This document shows, piece by piece, positions 25,672 to 33,912 of a stretch of DNA of 64,000 bases; within the stretch, counting starts at the first letter, position 1; every line of letters begins with the position of its first letter. The position numbers and the translations under genes were made by a program. The notes under the pieces were generated by a model. It did not search any database, was not told the origin of the DNA, and saw only the letters and a program-made list of their open reading frames with translations. This DNA is from Dehalobacterium formicoaceticum (GTDB taxonomy: Bacteria > Bacillota > Dehalobacteriia > Dehalobacteriales > Dehalobacteriaceae). The stretch is from the NCBI RefSeq assembly GCF_002224645.1, contig NZ_CP022121.1:2114501-2178500 (forward strand). The letters run 5' to 3'.

Positions 25672-27234
25672 TTATTTTAAAAAGATAATAAATTCCGATC
25701 CCATCCCCGGCCGGCTTTTGACTTTTATTTTTCCCTGGTGGCCCAGAATAATAATTTTGGCGATGGCCAGGCCTAGGCCGTGCCCGCCTTTTTCTTTGGT
25801 ACGGGATGCTTCCGACCGATAAAACCTGTCAAAAATATGTTCCAGTTCTTCCCCGGTCATCCCGATGCCGGAATCCTTAATGCTGATGGTCCAGAAATCT
25901 TCTGTCCGGCCCAGGGTGACAGCGATCTCCCCCCCCGGCGGCGTATACTTCAGGGCATTATCAATGAAGATGCGGATTGCCTGTTTGATGCGATTTTTGT
26001 CGGCACAGATCCTTGCCTCCCCCTGGCCCTGGATATCAAAAGAGATCTTATGGGTGTCGTCAATAATTTGAGTTTCTTTGGCGATTTCCTGCAGGACTTC
26101 TGTCAGATTGAATTCTTCCTTTTGCAGCACGAAGTTTTCTTTGTCGTGCCGGGCCAGAAATAAGAGTTTGTCAATCAACTCCTTCATATTTTCCCCTTCA
26201 TTTTTGATGGCGTCGATGGATTCCTGGAGCACTTCCCGGTCATCCTTGCCCCAGCGGTCCAGCATGTCGGCATAACCCTGAATCACGGCAATGGGCGTTC
26301 TTAATTCATGGGAAGCATCGGAGACAAACTGTTTTTGCCGGTTATAATTATTCTCAATGCGGTTCATCATCTCGTTAAAGGTCATGGCCAGCTCCTTTAA
26401 TTCGTCCTTGGAACCGCTGACGTTAAGGCGGAGATTTAAATTTCGTTCTGAAATATCCCGGACGGTTTGGGTCATTTCTTTAATCGGCTGAAAAAACCCC
26501 CGGCCGATCATGGCGATGGAGATCAGGGATAAGAGGAAAACCAGGGTGCCCACCACCAGCATAATTTTGGCAAGACGAATCATCCCCGTAAGCACCGGCC
26601 CTAAGTCAGTGTAGCTGACCAGGGTGTAAGGGAGGGGGATGCTGCTGGGATTCTGGTTAGCAAAAAAAGGAAAAAATCTAAGGAGCGGGGAGGAACGGAG
26701 CCGATTGATACTGTCCCTGTTCACGGCCAGATAGGTATGTTTGTCCCTTCCTACCACACCGATGAGCCGGGGAAAACCGTCATTGGCGAGTGTCGGATCC
26801 GTGGCCAGAATCAAGGTCCGGGACCGGGACTGATCATAAACCATCAGAGGTAAATCCTCTTTCGCTGCAAATTCTTTGATACGGCTGAGGCTAGACTGTA
26901 CTTCCCCCTCTTCTGCTGCCAGTCCTCCCCGTTGATGATCACTTTGATGATCAACAGGAGCTTTCATCTCTGTCTCCAGGAAATTTTCCAGAGCAGTATA
27001 GTCCCCCTGCACAGCGAGAAAAATATTGGAGGCGCCAAAGATAAAAAATATGCCCAGGCCGGCCAGCACCATGGCTTTGATGAAAATTTTCAGAAAATTG
27101 ACCGATAATTTAAAGCGGATGGAAAACTCCAGCTTTTCCCGGATGGTACGGTTAAAAAACCTGATCCCTGACACAGGCAGGGCAAGGATTTTCCTCAGCC
27201 GCTTGCTCATCTGCCCCTGACCGTTATTTTTCAT
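25672..27234 (-). CDS. Membrane sensor histidine kinase
   Basis: 520 aa. Two membrane segments flank an outside sensor domain (about residues 50-72 and 215-240). HAMP follows, then HisKA with the phospho-acceptor in FVSDASHELRTPIAVIQG (H near 308). The HATPase part has N box DNALKYTPPGG, G1 DSGIGMTG, F box FDRFYR and G2 GHGLGLAIAK. Start overlaps the response regulator stop by 11 bases, so they are one operon. The signal is unknown; the architecture is that of CssS/ArlS-like envelope sensors. Confidence 0.93.
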   Translation of the reverse strand: MKNNGQGQMSKRLRKILALPVSGIRFFNRTIREKLEFSIRFKLSVNFLKIFIKAMVLAGLGIFFIFGASNIFLAVQGDYTALENFLETEMKAPVDHQSDHQRGGLAAEEGEVQSSLSRIKEFAAKEDLPLMVYDQSRSRTLILATDPTLANDGFPRLIGVVGRDKHTYLAVNRDSINRLRSSPLLRFFPFFANQNPSSIPLPYTLVSYTDLGPVLTGMIRLAKIMLVVGTLVFLLSLISIAMIGRGFFQPIKEMTQTVRDISERNLNLRLNVSGSKDELKELAMTFNEMMNRIENNYNRQKQFVSDASHELRTPIAVIQGYADMLDRWGKDDREVLQESIDAIKNEGENMKELIDKLLFLARHDKENFVLQKEEFNLTEVLQEIAKETQIIDDTHKISFDIQGQGEARICADKNRIKQAIRIFIDNALKYTPPGGEIAVTLGRTEDFWTISIKDSGIGMTGEELEHIFDRFYRSEASRTKEKGGHGLGLAIAKIIILGHQGKIKVKSRPGMGSEFIIFLK

Positions 27235-27904
27235 AGTCTTTTAACAGATATCCCACGCCGCGCACCGTGTGGATAAAAGGAAGATCATATTTTTGATCGA
27301 TTTTGTTGCGCAAATAGCTGATATAAACGTCGGTAATATTAGTATCTCCCACGTAGTCATAGCCCCAGACATGTTCCAGGATTTTTTCCCGGGAGAGGAC
27401 CATGCCCTTATTTTCCATTAAATATTTCAGTAGCTCAAATTCCGTTTTGGAAAGAGCCACTTCTTCCCCTTGATAGGTTACCCGGTACTCATCCTTATAG
27501 AGGGTGAGGCCGCCTGCTTGGATGGTCTGAGCCTGGTGTAACGTTTTTTCTTTTCGTTTCAAGGCAACTCTGATGCGGGCTAATAATTCCTCAATGGCAA
27601 AAGGCTTGGTCATATAGTCGTCGGCGCCGCTGTCCAGACCCATGACCTTATCGGTAACATCATCTTTGGCGGTGAGCATAATAATGGGCACATCCGATTC
27701 CCGCCGGATACGCCGGCAGATTTCAATGCCGCTTAAACCGGGCAGCATCAGATCCAGGATGATTAAATCAGCTTTTCCGGAAGCTGCCTTTTCATAGCCG
27801 ATTCTTCCTTCGTGGGCGACATCCACCTCATAGCCTTCATGGGACAGCTCCAGTTCCAGAAATCGTGCAATTTTAACTTCATCCTCGATGATGAGAATTT
27901 TCAT
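27224..27904 (-). CDS. OmpR/PhoB-family response regulator
   Basis: 226 aa from ATG 27904, which has AAAGGAG seven bases upstream; the ATG at 27910 lies too close to it. Receiver domain: acidic pair ED near the start, phospho-accepting D in ILDLMLPGLSG, T and K of MLTAKDDVTDK and TKPF. The winged-helix DNA-binding domain covers the second half (YLMENKGMVLSREKILEHVW, VRGVGYLL). It leads the kinase gene in a two-gene operon. Confidence 0.93.
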   Translation of the reverse strand: MKILIIEDEVKIARFLELELSHEGYEVDVAHEGRIGYEKAASGKADLIILDLMLPGLSGIEICRRIRRESDVPIIMLTAKDDVTDKVMGLDSGADDYMTKPFAIEELLARIRVALKRKEKTLHQAQTIQAGGLTLYKDEYRVTYQGEEVALSKTEFELLKYLMENKGMVLSREKILEHVWGYDYVGDTNITDVYISYLRNKIDQKYDLPFIHTVRGVGYLLKDYEK

Positions 27905-28057
27905 TTCCATCTCCTTTGGCCTCCTTAAAAAACCTTTACCACGGATGCTAAATTACTGATCAAATTCCAATACTCTCACTCAGAAATTCTGGCGCGCCTA
28001 AGCCTACGGCCTGGTGTAAGCCAAGTTTTCTTTACCTATTAATCAAATTCCAAGACT
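27905..28057. other. Promoter region of the two-component operon
   Basis: No gene. It contains an AAGCCAAGTTTTCTTTA word (about 28018-28035) that recurs at about 31432-31449. An upstream non-coding segment with IS605-like hairpins follows. Confidence 0.4.
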
Positions 28058-28152
28058 CCCACTTCTATAAGTGGGAACTCCTATTTTCACTTCAGGTGGG
28101 GTAGATTCCCAATCTGAAGCCCCGAGGTTCAGCTTTAGCTGAACGAGTTCAC
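28058..28152 (+). repeat. IS200/IS605-type end with hairpins, no transposase
   Basis: CCCACTTCTATAAGTGGG and GTTCAGCTTTAGCTGAAC form two perfect stem-loops, followed by GAGTTCACT. This layout, including CCCCGAGGTTCAGC and the terminal GAGTTCAC, resembles the right end of IS605-family elements where TnpB guide RNAs lie. No tnpA or tnpB is present. The last 20 bases TTTAGCTGAACGAGTTCACT recur at 29901-29920. Confidence 0.5.
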
Positions 28153-28163
28153 TTAATTATAAA

Positions 28164-28206
28164 CTGAAATGAACCTGTGCTCAACACAGGTTCATTTCAA
28201 TTATTT
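28164..28206 (-). terminator. Hairpin terminator of DUF4342 gene
   Basis: TGAAATGAACCTGTG pairs with CACAGGTTCATTTCA around a four-base loop. It lies about 40 bases beyond the DUF4342 stop on the minus strand and has T/A-rich sides, so it can end transcription in either direction. Confidence 0.75.
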
Positions 28207-28242
28207 TAAATCATTTCAAATCATTTCAAATCACTCAGATCA

Positions 28243-28773
28243 TTATTCGATGGTGATCTCATTCTCTCCCTGATCTTTCTTTGCGCCCGGTGTTTGATTC
28301 GTGTTAGCAGCCGGTTTTTCATCCCATTTTGCGGCGGATTTGACCTTGCTGCTTAAATCATCCATGATGGTGTTAATTTCAACTGTCCGTCCGGCATCCT
28401 TTTTTATCCTGATTTTGTAACCCAGGACATAGAGGACACCAACCAAAATCGCGTAGAACCAGAAGATAGGCATGGTGATGAGCAGGATCAGCAGGAGGAT
28501 ATTCACGGGAATATTTAAGTAGGTTTCTTCCCCTTTTTCCACAGAAAAACGAGTGACATTTCCTTTATGGAACATCCTTTTGACCCGGTTGCCAAAGGTG
28601 GAGCTGTTTCCATTGTAACCGGAAAAGTTCCCGTACTGGGCTTGCTTTTTCTCAAATTCTACAATGGCTTCAATCAGGTCTCCGTTATGTTTCTCCAGCA
28701 GTTCCTTCGCTTCCTGATAGCTGCAGTTGGTTCTTTTGCGCATTTCATCAATCAGTTTCATATCAATGGTCAT
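28243..28773 (-). CDS. DUF4342-domain protein with UBA-like start
   Basis: 176 aa from ATG 28773, preceded by AAAGGAG; the longer frame to 28815 lacks a better site. Residues 1-42 (MRKRTNCSYQEAKELLEKHN, GDLIEAIVEF) form a UBA/EF-Ts-like three-helix domain. The middle has a DUF4342-type membrane part (VNILLLILLITMPIFWFYAI). The C-terminus is charged and disordered. It is probably a membrane protein; function unknown. Confidence 0.8.
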   Translation of the reverse strand: MTIDMKLIDEMRKRTNCSYQEAKELLEKHNGDLIEAIVEFEKKQAQYGNFSGYNGNSSTFGNRVKRMFHKGNVTRFSVEKGEETYLNIPVNILLLILLITMPIFWFYAILVGVLYVLGYKIRIKKDAGRTVEINTIMDDLSSKVKSAAKWDEKPAANTNQTPGAKKDQGENEITIE

Positions 28774-29021
28774 TTTTTTCAACTCCTTTCTTCCTTTGAT
28801 CTTATTATAACCCAATATTATTAAAGCAGGTTGAATGAAAGATTAGAATTTGATGAGAATCCACAGATGCTGCTGCGGCTGAATTTCTTTTTCCTGATAT
28901 TTCTCAGTTTGTCTTAGTCTGGCCATTTTGTCCCCAAAGCCCACGTTGCAGCTCCTCCCTGGACCCGGTATAATGAAATCAACCCGCGGGAACATATGTT
29001 CAAAGTAAAGGAGGTATTTTC

Positions 29022-29249
29022 ATGGCAGTAGTGGTAACCCCGGTCACCAGTAAAATGAAGCTCCGTTTTCAAACGGGACTGGATGGGGAAGGCAATCCTG
29101 TGTACAAAAACAAAACCATCAGCAATGTGAAGGTGGATGCCCTGGATCAGGACGTTTTGGACACAGCCAATGCTTTAAGCACTCTTTTAGCCGATGCGCT
29201 GGCAGCTGTCTTTCGCATTGACGACAGCGACCTGGCTGAAGGTGTGTAA
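29022..29249 (+). CDS. DUF1659-family protein
   Basis: 75 aa, AAAGGAGG nicely spaced before ATG. The pattern KMKLRFQTGLDGEGNPVYKN then KTISNVKVDA matches DUF1659 as I know it. This small protein is usually found with DUF2922 and YvrJ, as here. No function is known. It probably forms an operon with the next gene. Confidence 0.88.
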   Translation: MAVVVTPVTSKMKLRFQTGLDGEGNPVYKNKTISNVKVDALDQDVLDTANALSTLLADALAAVFRIDDSDLAEGV

Positions 29250-29370
29250 AAGTCGTAAAAGTTACGTAAAGAGAAGGTTTGATTACTGTTTGATTTATGT
29301 TTGAAAGTTTTCTGATCACCTTGAGCGTAATTTTAAAGCAATAATATAGGAAAGGAGTTGACATCTAAGA

Positions 29371-29601
29371 ATGGCTGAAACAAAAAAGACATTGCGCATG
29401 TCCTTCGGTACTGAAACCGGTACCACCGTGTCCTTTAGTTTCGATAACCCCAAAGAGGGTTTGACCCAGGGGGAGATTGCGGCTGCGATGGATGATATCA
29501 TCGCCAAAAACATCTTTCTCAGTACCGGCGGTGACCTGGTAGAAAAGAAAGACGCCAAAATCATCGATACGGTAACGACGGATATGTATGATCCAGCCTA
29601 A
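29371..29601 (+). CDS. DUF2922-family protein
   Basis: 76 aa, AAAGGAG upstream. LRMSFGTETGTTVSFSFDNP, then KEGLTQGEIAAAMDDIIAKN is typical of DUF2922. It is followed by a strong terminator, so the DUF1659-DUF2922 pair is one short operon. Function unknown. Confidence 0.88.
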   Translation: MAETKKTLRMSFGTETGTTVSFSFDNPKEGLTQGEIAAAMDDIIAKNIFLSTGGDLVEKKDAKIIDTVTTDMYDPA

Positions 29602-29667
29602 AAAAGCTGGGTGAGCAAAAGGTAACGTTTCGTCGGCTGTCTGAGAAGTTGTTTGAGGGACGCATAG

Positions 29668-29712
29668 AAAAAGAGGGGGAGGGGAGGCTGGATCACCAGT
29701 CCCCTCTTTTTA
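29668..29712 (+). terminator. Strong terminator after DUF2922
   Basis: AAAAAGAGGGG pairs with CCCCTCTTTTT, with an inner CTGG/CCAG stem, and the 3' arm supplies the T run. It lies about 70 bases after the DUF2922 stop. Confidence 0.85.
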
Positions 29713-29737
29713 ATCCGATAACTAACTGCCACTAATA

Positions 29738-29920
29738 CCCCCGCTTTATAAAGCGGTGGGATAAGTGGCACTAAGTTCCTGGATAACGATTTCTAAGCAT
29801 CAGATGGATTAAAAATCCACCTGATGCCAAGAACTCTGTTAATCCGATAACTAACTGCCACTAATACCAAGAACTATGTTAATCACCTTATCCGGGATTA
29901 ATTTAGCTGAACGAGTTCAC
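29738..29920 (+). repeat. Second IS605-like hairpin region
   Basis: A hairpin CCGCTTTATAAAGCGG (29751-29766) and a second inverted pair CATCAGATGGATT/AATCCACCTGATG precede the shared end TTTAGCTGAACGAGTTCACT (29901-29920). The word AACTAACTGCCACTAATACC occurs twice (about 29720 and 29850). It looks like the remains of IS200/IS605-type ends. No gene lies in 29602-30087. Confidence 0.5.
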
Positions 29921-30087
29921 TATTTTTTTCTCATGGAGAAACAGAAGGGGATAGACAAGCATATAAATATTAGTATAGAGGAATATGTAGCAAAATATGT
30001 TTTTTATAATATTTTCCCGTGACAGTTCTCTTCTGACCGGATATCCCGACCGCAGTCAGGTGATTTTTAAAAAGGAGTAAAAGAATT

Positions 30088-30960
30088 ATGAGAGATGCGA
30101 CCACAATCAGCAGCGTAAAAAATGTCACCACCAGGATCAACTTGAAGGTGCGTGGGGAGCCAAAGGATCAAAGTACCCTTTTGGGTATAGCTCCTGCCGG
30201 AACCAGACTGATCGTTTTGGGAGAGCGCAAAAAGTGGTTTAAGGTCTTATTTGGAAATGCCATCGGCTGGGTTTTTAAAGAATATGTGGAGCTGACCCAA
30301 AAGGATGAGAATCATAAAAATATTGACAAGACTGATAAGATTGACAAAATTGACAAGATCAGCAGGATTTATAAGGTTTTTATTGATCCCGGCCATGGGG
30401 GAAAAGACCCGGGGGCCGTGGGACAGAAAGGCACCAGGGAAAAGGATTTGACCCTGACCCTGAGTAAATATTTAAAAGAGGAATTAGAGAAGCTGGGGAG
30501 TTTTGCCGTGAAATTAAGCCGGGATCAGGATCAGTATGTTGATCTTAAAGCCCGGGGCAGGGCAGCCCTCCATTGGGGAGCAGACATCTTTATCTCAGAG
30601 CATTTTAATGCCGCCGGAAACCGGGAAGCCAAAGGAGTGGAGGTCTTCTACAGCATTGATTTACCGGAAACGAAGGGCAAGGCCACGGAGCTTTCAAGGG
30701 TGATTGCCCAAGTGTCAAGAACTAACAACCGGGGAGCGAAGGTGGATAAAAGCTCCCGGTACCCCGGGGAGGACCGGATTACGGTACTGGATATCACCCA
30801 GGACGGAGGGATCCCTCTTGTTTTCCTGGTGGAAAACGGTTTTATCAGCAACCCCCTGGAGGAAGACAGCTTAAGACAAGATCATGTTTTAAGAGAAATT
30901 GCCCAAGTGCAGGCGAAAACAATCTACAGTTGGCGGGAAACACGCCCTGCCGCGATCTGA
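30088..30960 (+). CDS. N-acetylmuramoyl-L-alanine amidase with SH3 domain
   Basis: 290 aa. Residues about 12-70 are a bacterial SH3 domain (LKVRGEPKDQSTLLGIAPAG, GWVFKEYVEL). A KIDKIDKI linker leads to an Amidase_3 domain with zinc ligands H103 (DPGHGG), E118 (REKD) and H172 (SEHFN), and catalytic E248 (VENGFISN). All key residues are present. It cleaves the amide between MurNAc and the peptide. No signal peptide is visible, so it may be released by lysis or act in the mother cell during sporulation. Followed by YvrJ. Confidence 0.92.
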   Translation: MRDATTISSVKNVTTRINLKVRGEPKDQSTLLGIAPAGTRLIVLGERKKWFKVLFGNAIGWVFKEYVELTQKDENHKNIDKTDKIDKIDKISRIYKVFIDPGHGGKDPGAVGQKGTREKDLTLTLSKYLKEELEKLGSFAVKLSRDQDQYVDLKARGRAALHWGADIFISEHFNAAGNREAKGVEVFYSIDLPETKGKATELSRVIAQVSRTNNRGAKVDKSSRYPGEDRITVLDITQDGGIPLVFLVENGFISNPLEEDSLRQDHVLREIAQVQAKTIYSWRETRPAAI

Positions 30961-31002
30961 TACTATCATCAGATGGTTTAAAGAAAAAAGGAGGGAGAAA
31001 AA

Positions 31003-31149
31003 ATGGAAGAACTGATTACAATCATCAGCAATGTAGGATTTCCCATTGCCATTTCAGCATATCTGCTGATCCGTATTGAAAAAAAACTGGATACCCTAAG
31101 TGAGAGCATTGCCGAACTGGCCAAAGTCATCGAATTTCTGAAAAAATAG
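31003..31149 (+). CDS. YvrJ-family small protein
   Basis: 48 aa, starting 43 bases after the amidase stop, with AGGAGGG upstream. One hydrophobic segment (ITIISNVGFPIAISAYLLIR) is followed by an amphipathic helix ending in FLKK. This matches YvrJ as I know it: N-terminal membrane segment, family length about 50 aa. It shares context with DUF1659/DUF2922, which is usual. Function unknown. Confidence 0.85.
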   Translation: MEELITIISNVGFPIAISAYLLIRIEKKLDTLSESIAELAKVIEFLKK

Positions 31150-31178
31150 CAAGTAATTTCTCCTTTGGAAGAATTCCC

Positions 31179-31229
31179 TTGACAGGGGATCATATATTCG
31201 GTAAAATTTAGTTACCGAACAGGTGTTCA
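31179..31229 (+). promoter_or_regulatory. SigA-type promoter with overlapping LexA box
   Basis: TTGACA (31179-31184), a 17-base spacer, then TAAAAT (31202-31207). CGAACAGGTGTTCA at 31216-31229 fits the Gram-positive LexA consensus CGAAC-RNRY-GTTYN. The box sits at the expected start of transcription, where repression would be effective. Confidence 0.75.
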
Positions 31230-31272
31230 GGGGAAGCAAAGCAAGCAGGAAGGAAGGCCAAGTATCAAGAAT

Positions 31273-31332
31273 ATGGAAAAAACGGACATCAAAAAATTTC
31301 TGGCTAATAATTATATAAATTCTGACACCTAA
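31273..31332 (+). CDS. Putative 19-aa SOS-induced microprotein
   Basis: The only open frame between the LexA promoter and the terminator encodes MEKTDIKKFLANNYINSDT. GGAAGGAAGG lies 15 bases upstream, which is farther than ideal, so translation is uncertain. The transcript would be about 150 nt and might equally be a small RNA. No similar protein is known to me. Confidence 0.35.
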   Translation: MEKTDIKKFLANNYINSDT

Positions 31333-31336
31333 AAGA

Positions 31337-31366
31337 AAACTACCGCCGTCGGTAGTTTTTTTTCTA
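31337..31366 (+). terminator. Terminator of the short LexA-controlled unit
   Basis: AACTACCG pairs with CGGTAGTT around a CCGT loop and is followed by a long T run. It lies five bases after the 19-codon frame. Confidence 0.88.
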
Positions 31367-31524
31367 TAATTTTAGAAAACATAAATTTTATTTTAAGGTT
31401 GAAAGTATAAGTGCAAATAAGGCTTACCTCAAGCCAAGTTTTCTTTATCCTTATTTGTCCCCCTTGTTCTCTTTTGCCGGGGATGTCCCGATATGCCCAT
31501 CTGGAAAATCACCCCTGCCTGAAT

Positions 31525-31551
31525 TATAATAAACAAACGAACAAATGTTCA
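31525..31551 (+). promoter_or_regulatory. -10 box and LexA box before DnaD-like gene
   Basis: TATAAT at 31525-31530 is followed by CGAACAAATGTTCA (31538-31551), a second good match to the Gram-positive LexA box. No clear -35 is visible. It would place the downstream gene under SOS control. Confidence 0.65.
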
Positions 31552-31580
31552 GATGGAATTTAAAGAGGAGGAAAAGTAAC

Positions 31581-32609
31581 ATGGCTCGTTCCCGTAACAT
31601 TAAACCAGGATTTTTTTTGAATGACAAGTTGGCAGAGATCGCACCTTTGGGGCGTATTCTTTTTGCCGGCCTTTGGACCATTGCCGATCGGGAAGGCCGT
31701 CTGGAAGACCGACCCAAAAGAATCAAAGCGGAGCTTTTACCCTATGATGATTGTGATGTGGATGGATTGCTGGAGGATCTGCACCAACAAGGCTTGATCC
31801 AAAGATATCAGGTAGAGGGGAATGCTTATGTCTGGGTGATTAATTTCAAGAAGCATCAAAATCCACACAAAAACGAAATAGAGAGCACCATTCCTGCTCC
31901 GACGGAAAAATCGAGAAATTTCGTGACAAGTCCGGAAAAGGCGGAAACCACTCCGGCTGATTCCTTTAAATTGATTCCTGATTCCCCTATCCTGATGCCG
32001 GATTCCTTTAACCTTATTTCTGATTCCCTTAACCCGAACTCCGGTGCTCCTCGGGAAAAGGAGGCAGCGGCGTCACTTGCGGCAGCGGCGGCAGAAATGG
32101 AAATGATGGAAATGAGGGAAAGAACTGAAATTGCAGTTACCGCCAGGACAGAAGGGGCGGCAGCTACAGAATTGGCTGCTACAGAAGAGGCAAAAGAAAA
32201 AGGTGTGCCGGAAAAGGAAAGGGAAGATAGGGGAGTTACAGAAGTTATTGGGATCGCAGATGGTGGAGAGGTCTTAGTTTCGACCGCAGCGGCGGCTGTG
32301 ATGGTGGCAAGAGAATTCGGACGCCCTTTAAGTCCCCTGGAGCTGGACCAAATCCGGTCATGGGAAGAAAGCTACGGATTGGAAATCCTCGCAGAAGCTC
32401 TGAAGATTGCCGTTTTGAAAGGAGTTTACCGCCTGAACTACATGAACGCCATTCTGGGAGAATGGAAAAAGGCCAATCTGCGCACCCTTTTTGAGGTAAA
32501 GGAATATGAAGGGCGTCGTAAACAAAGGGGGAAAAGCCGCACCCCTCCTTTTGTTAGCAAGGTAAACCAGGCAACCTATGAAAAATATGCTGGGATTTAT
32601 GAGCTGTGA
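31581..32609 (+). CDS. DnaD-like replication initiation protein with low-complexity linker
   Basis: 342 aa from ATG 31581, GAGGAGG upstream. The N-terminal part (ARSRNIKPGFFLNDKLAEIA, GRILFAGLWTIADREGRLED) is the type found at the start of phage and Clostridial replication proteins. A disordered linker of about 110 residues is rich in Ala and Glu. The C-terminal DnaD-like domain reads FGRPLSPLELDQIRSWEESY, then LEILAEALKIAVLKGVY. It may load helicase at a phage-like or stress origin. A LexA box upstream ties it to the SOS response. Confidence 0.75.
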   Translation: MARSRNIKPGFFLNDKLAEIAPLGRILFAGLWTIADREGRLEDRPKRIKAELLPYDDCDVDGLLEDLHQQGLIQRYQVEGNAYVWVINFKKHQNPHKNEIESTIPAPTEKSRNFVTSPEKAETTPADSFKLIPDSPILMPDSFNLISDSLNPNSGAPREKEAAASLAAAAAEMEMMEMRERTEIAVTARTEGAAATELAATEEAKEKGVPEKEREDRGVTEVIGIADGGEVLVSTAAAAVMVAREFGRPLSPLELDQIRSWEESYGLEILAEALKIAVLKGVYRLNYMNAILGEWKKANLRTLFEVKEYEGRRKQRGKSRTPPFVSKVNQATYEKYAGIYEL

Positions 32610-32610
32610 G

Positions 32611-32678
32611 AGTGAGATTGAGAGAGATATTGAGAAAGATATTGAGAAAGATATTGAGATTGAGATTGAGAGAGAGAA
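32611..32678 (+). repeat. GATATTGAGAAA tandem repeat
   Basis: Directly after the DnaD-like stop, 12-base units GATATTGAGAAA and 6-base GATTGA variants repeat over about 68 bases. It probably arose by slippage. Confidence 0.8.
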
Positions 32679-32819
32679 GAGTACCCAGTGCACAAGATTA
32701 ACTGATTAGCTAAACACAGCAAATTATAAAAATGCAAAACGCAGATTTGCCCTAATTTAAAAAAGGGCTTCCTTCCAGATCACTTCCTTTGCTATAATGT
32801 AGGTGTCAGGTAACTTTAT

Positions 32820-33007
32820 TTATTGGGTTTATCCTAAATAGTGAAGCAATGTCGTCAATTTAGGTAACCAAATTTAGGTAACCATAAAATACCATAGTAA
32901 ATAGCTCGTTACTGGTCAGAGGCAATCGCCGAAGACTGGGCAATCTAATAGCTGTCAGGTACGAATTATCCCTGATCAATGAGATTAATCATAAGGATGG
33001 TGCAAAA
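32820..33007 (+). promoter_or_regulatory. galU leader with 14-bp tandem repeat
   Basis: AATTTAGGTAACCA occurs twice in tandem (32857-32870 and 32871-32884). The following 120 bases contain paired segments (for example CTGGTCAGAGG with a downstream GACTGG) but match no riboswitch class that I can name. The stretch may be an operator or structured leader for galU. Confidence 0.3.
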
Positions 33008-33880
33008 ATGAAAATTCGCAAAGCAGTCATTCCTGCTGCCGGCTTGGGGACCAGGTTTCTGCCGGCTACCAAAGCCCAGCCCAAGGAAATGCTTCCCATA
33101 ATCGACAAACCCACGATTCAGTTTATCGTGGAAGAAGCCGTTGCTTCCGGGATTGAAGATATTTTAATTGTTACCGGCCGAGGGAAAAGGGCCATTGAAG
33201 ACCATTTCGACAAATCCTATGAACTGGAAGCAGAACTGGAGAAACATAAAAAATATGAACTGCTGAGCATGATGCAGGAGATCTCCGGCATGGCCAATAT
33301 CCAGTATGTACGCCAAAAGGAAGCCTTAGGCCTGGGCCATGCGATCCTCTGTGCCCGGCGTTTTGTCGAGCATGAACCCTTTGCCGTCCTCCTGGGGGAT
33401 GATGTTATTCGGGCGGAAAAACCTTGCCTGCAGCAGATGATGGAAGCTTTTGAGGAACATGAGGTTAGTGTCTTAGGGGTACAGCCTGTTCCGGATACAG
33501 ATGTTCATAAATACGGAATTGTCAAAGGGAATATGGTGCAAAACCGTTTATATGACGTGGAGGATCTGGTAGAAAAACCTGCCCGGGAGCATGCCCCTTC
33601 CAACTTGGCGATACTGGGACGTTACATTATTCATCACGACATCTTTAAGATCCTGGAGGAGCAGCAGCCCGGGGCCGGGGGAGAGATTCAATTAACAGAC
33701 AGCCTGCGTACCTTAAGCAAAAACCGTAAATTATACGCATATATTTTCGAAGGAAAACGCTACGATGTGGGGGATCGCATGGGATTTTTGGAAGCAACCG
33801 TGGATTTTGCCTTAGAGCGGGAGGATTTGAGAGAGGATTTTCAGAGGTATTTGCTGAGTAAGGTAAAGAATTTGGCGTAG
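33008..33880 (+). CDS. galU: UTP-glucose-1-phosphate uridylyltransferase
   Basis: 290 aa, normal for GalU. The nucleotide-binding signature is AVIPAAGLGTRFLPATKAQP followed by KEMLPIIDKP. The metal region is LLGDDVI, and the sugar-binding part is VEKPAREHAPSNLAILGRYI. It makes UDP-glucose for cell-wall polymers and glycolipids. It is monocistronic or leads the short downstream coiled-coil gene, 33 bases away. Confidence 0.95.
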   Translation: MKIRKAVIPAAGLGTRFLPATKAQPKEMLPIIDKPTIQFIVEEAVASGIEDILIVTGRGKRAIEDHFDKSYELEAELEKHKKYELLSMMQEISGMANIQYVRQKEALGLGHAILCARRFVEHEPFAVLLGDDVIRAEKPCLQQMMEAFEEHEVSVLGVQPVPDTDVHKYGIVKGNMVQNRLYDVEDLVEKPAREHAPSNLAILGRYIIHHDIFKILEEQQPGAGGEIQLTDSLRTLSKNRKLYAYIFEGKRYDVGDRMGFLEATVDFALEREDLREDFQRYLLSKVKNLA

Positions 33881-33912
33881 GTTGTTAAAATTGATTTAAG
33901 GGGGGTTAGTCA

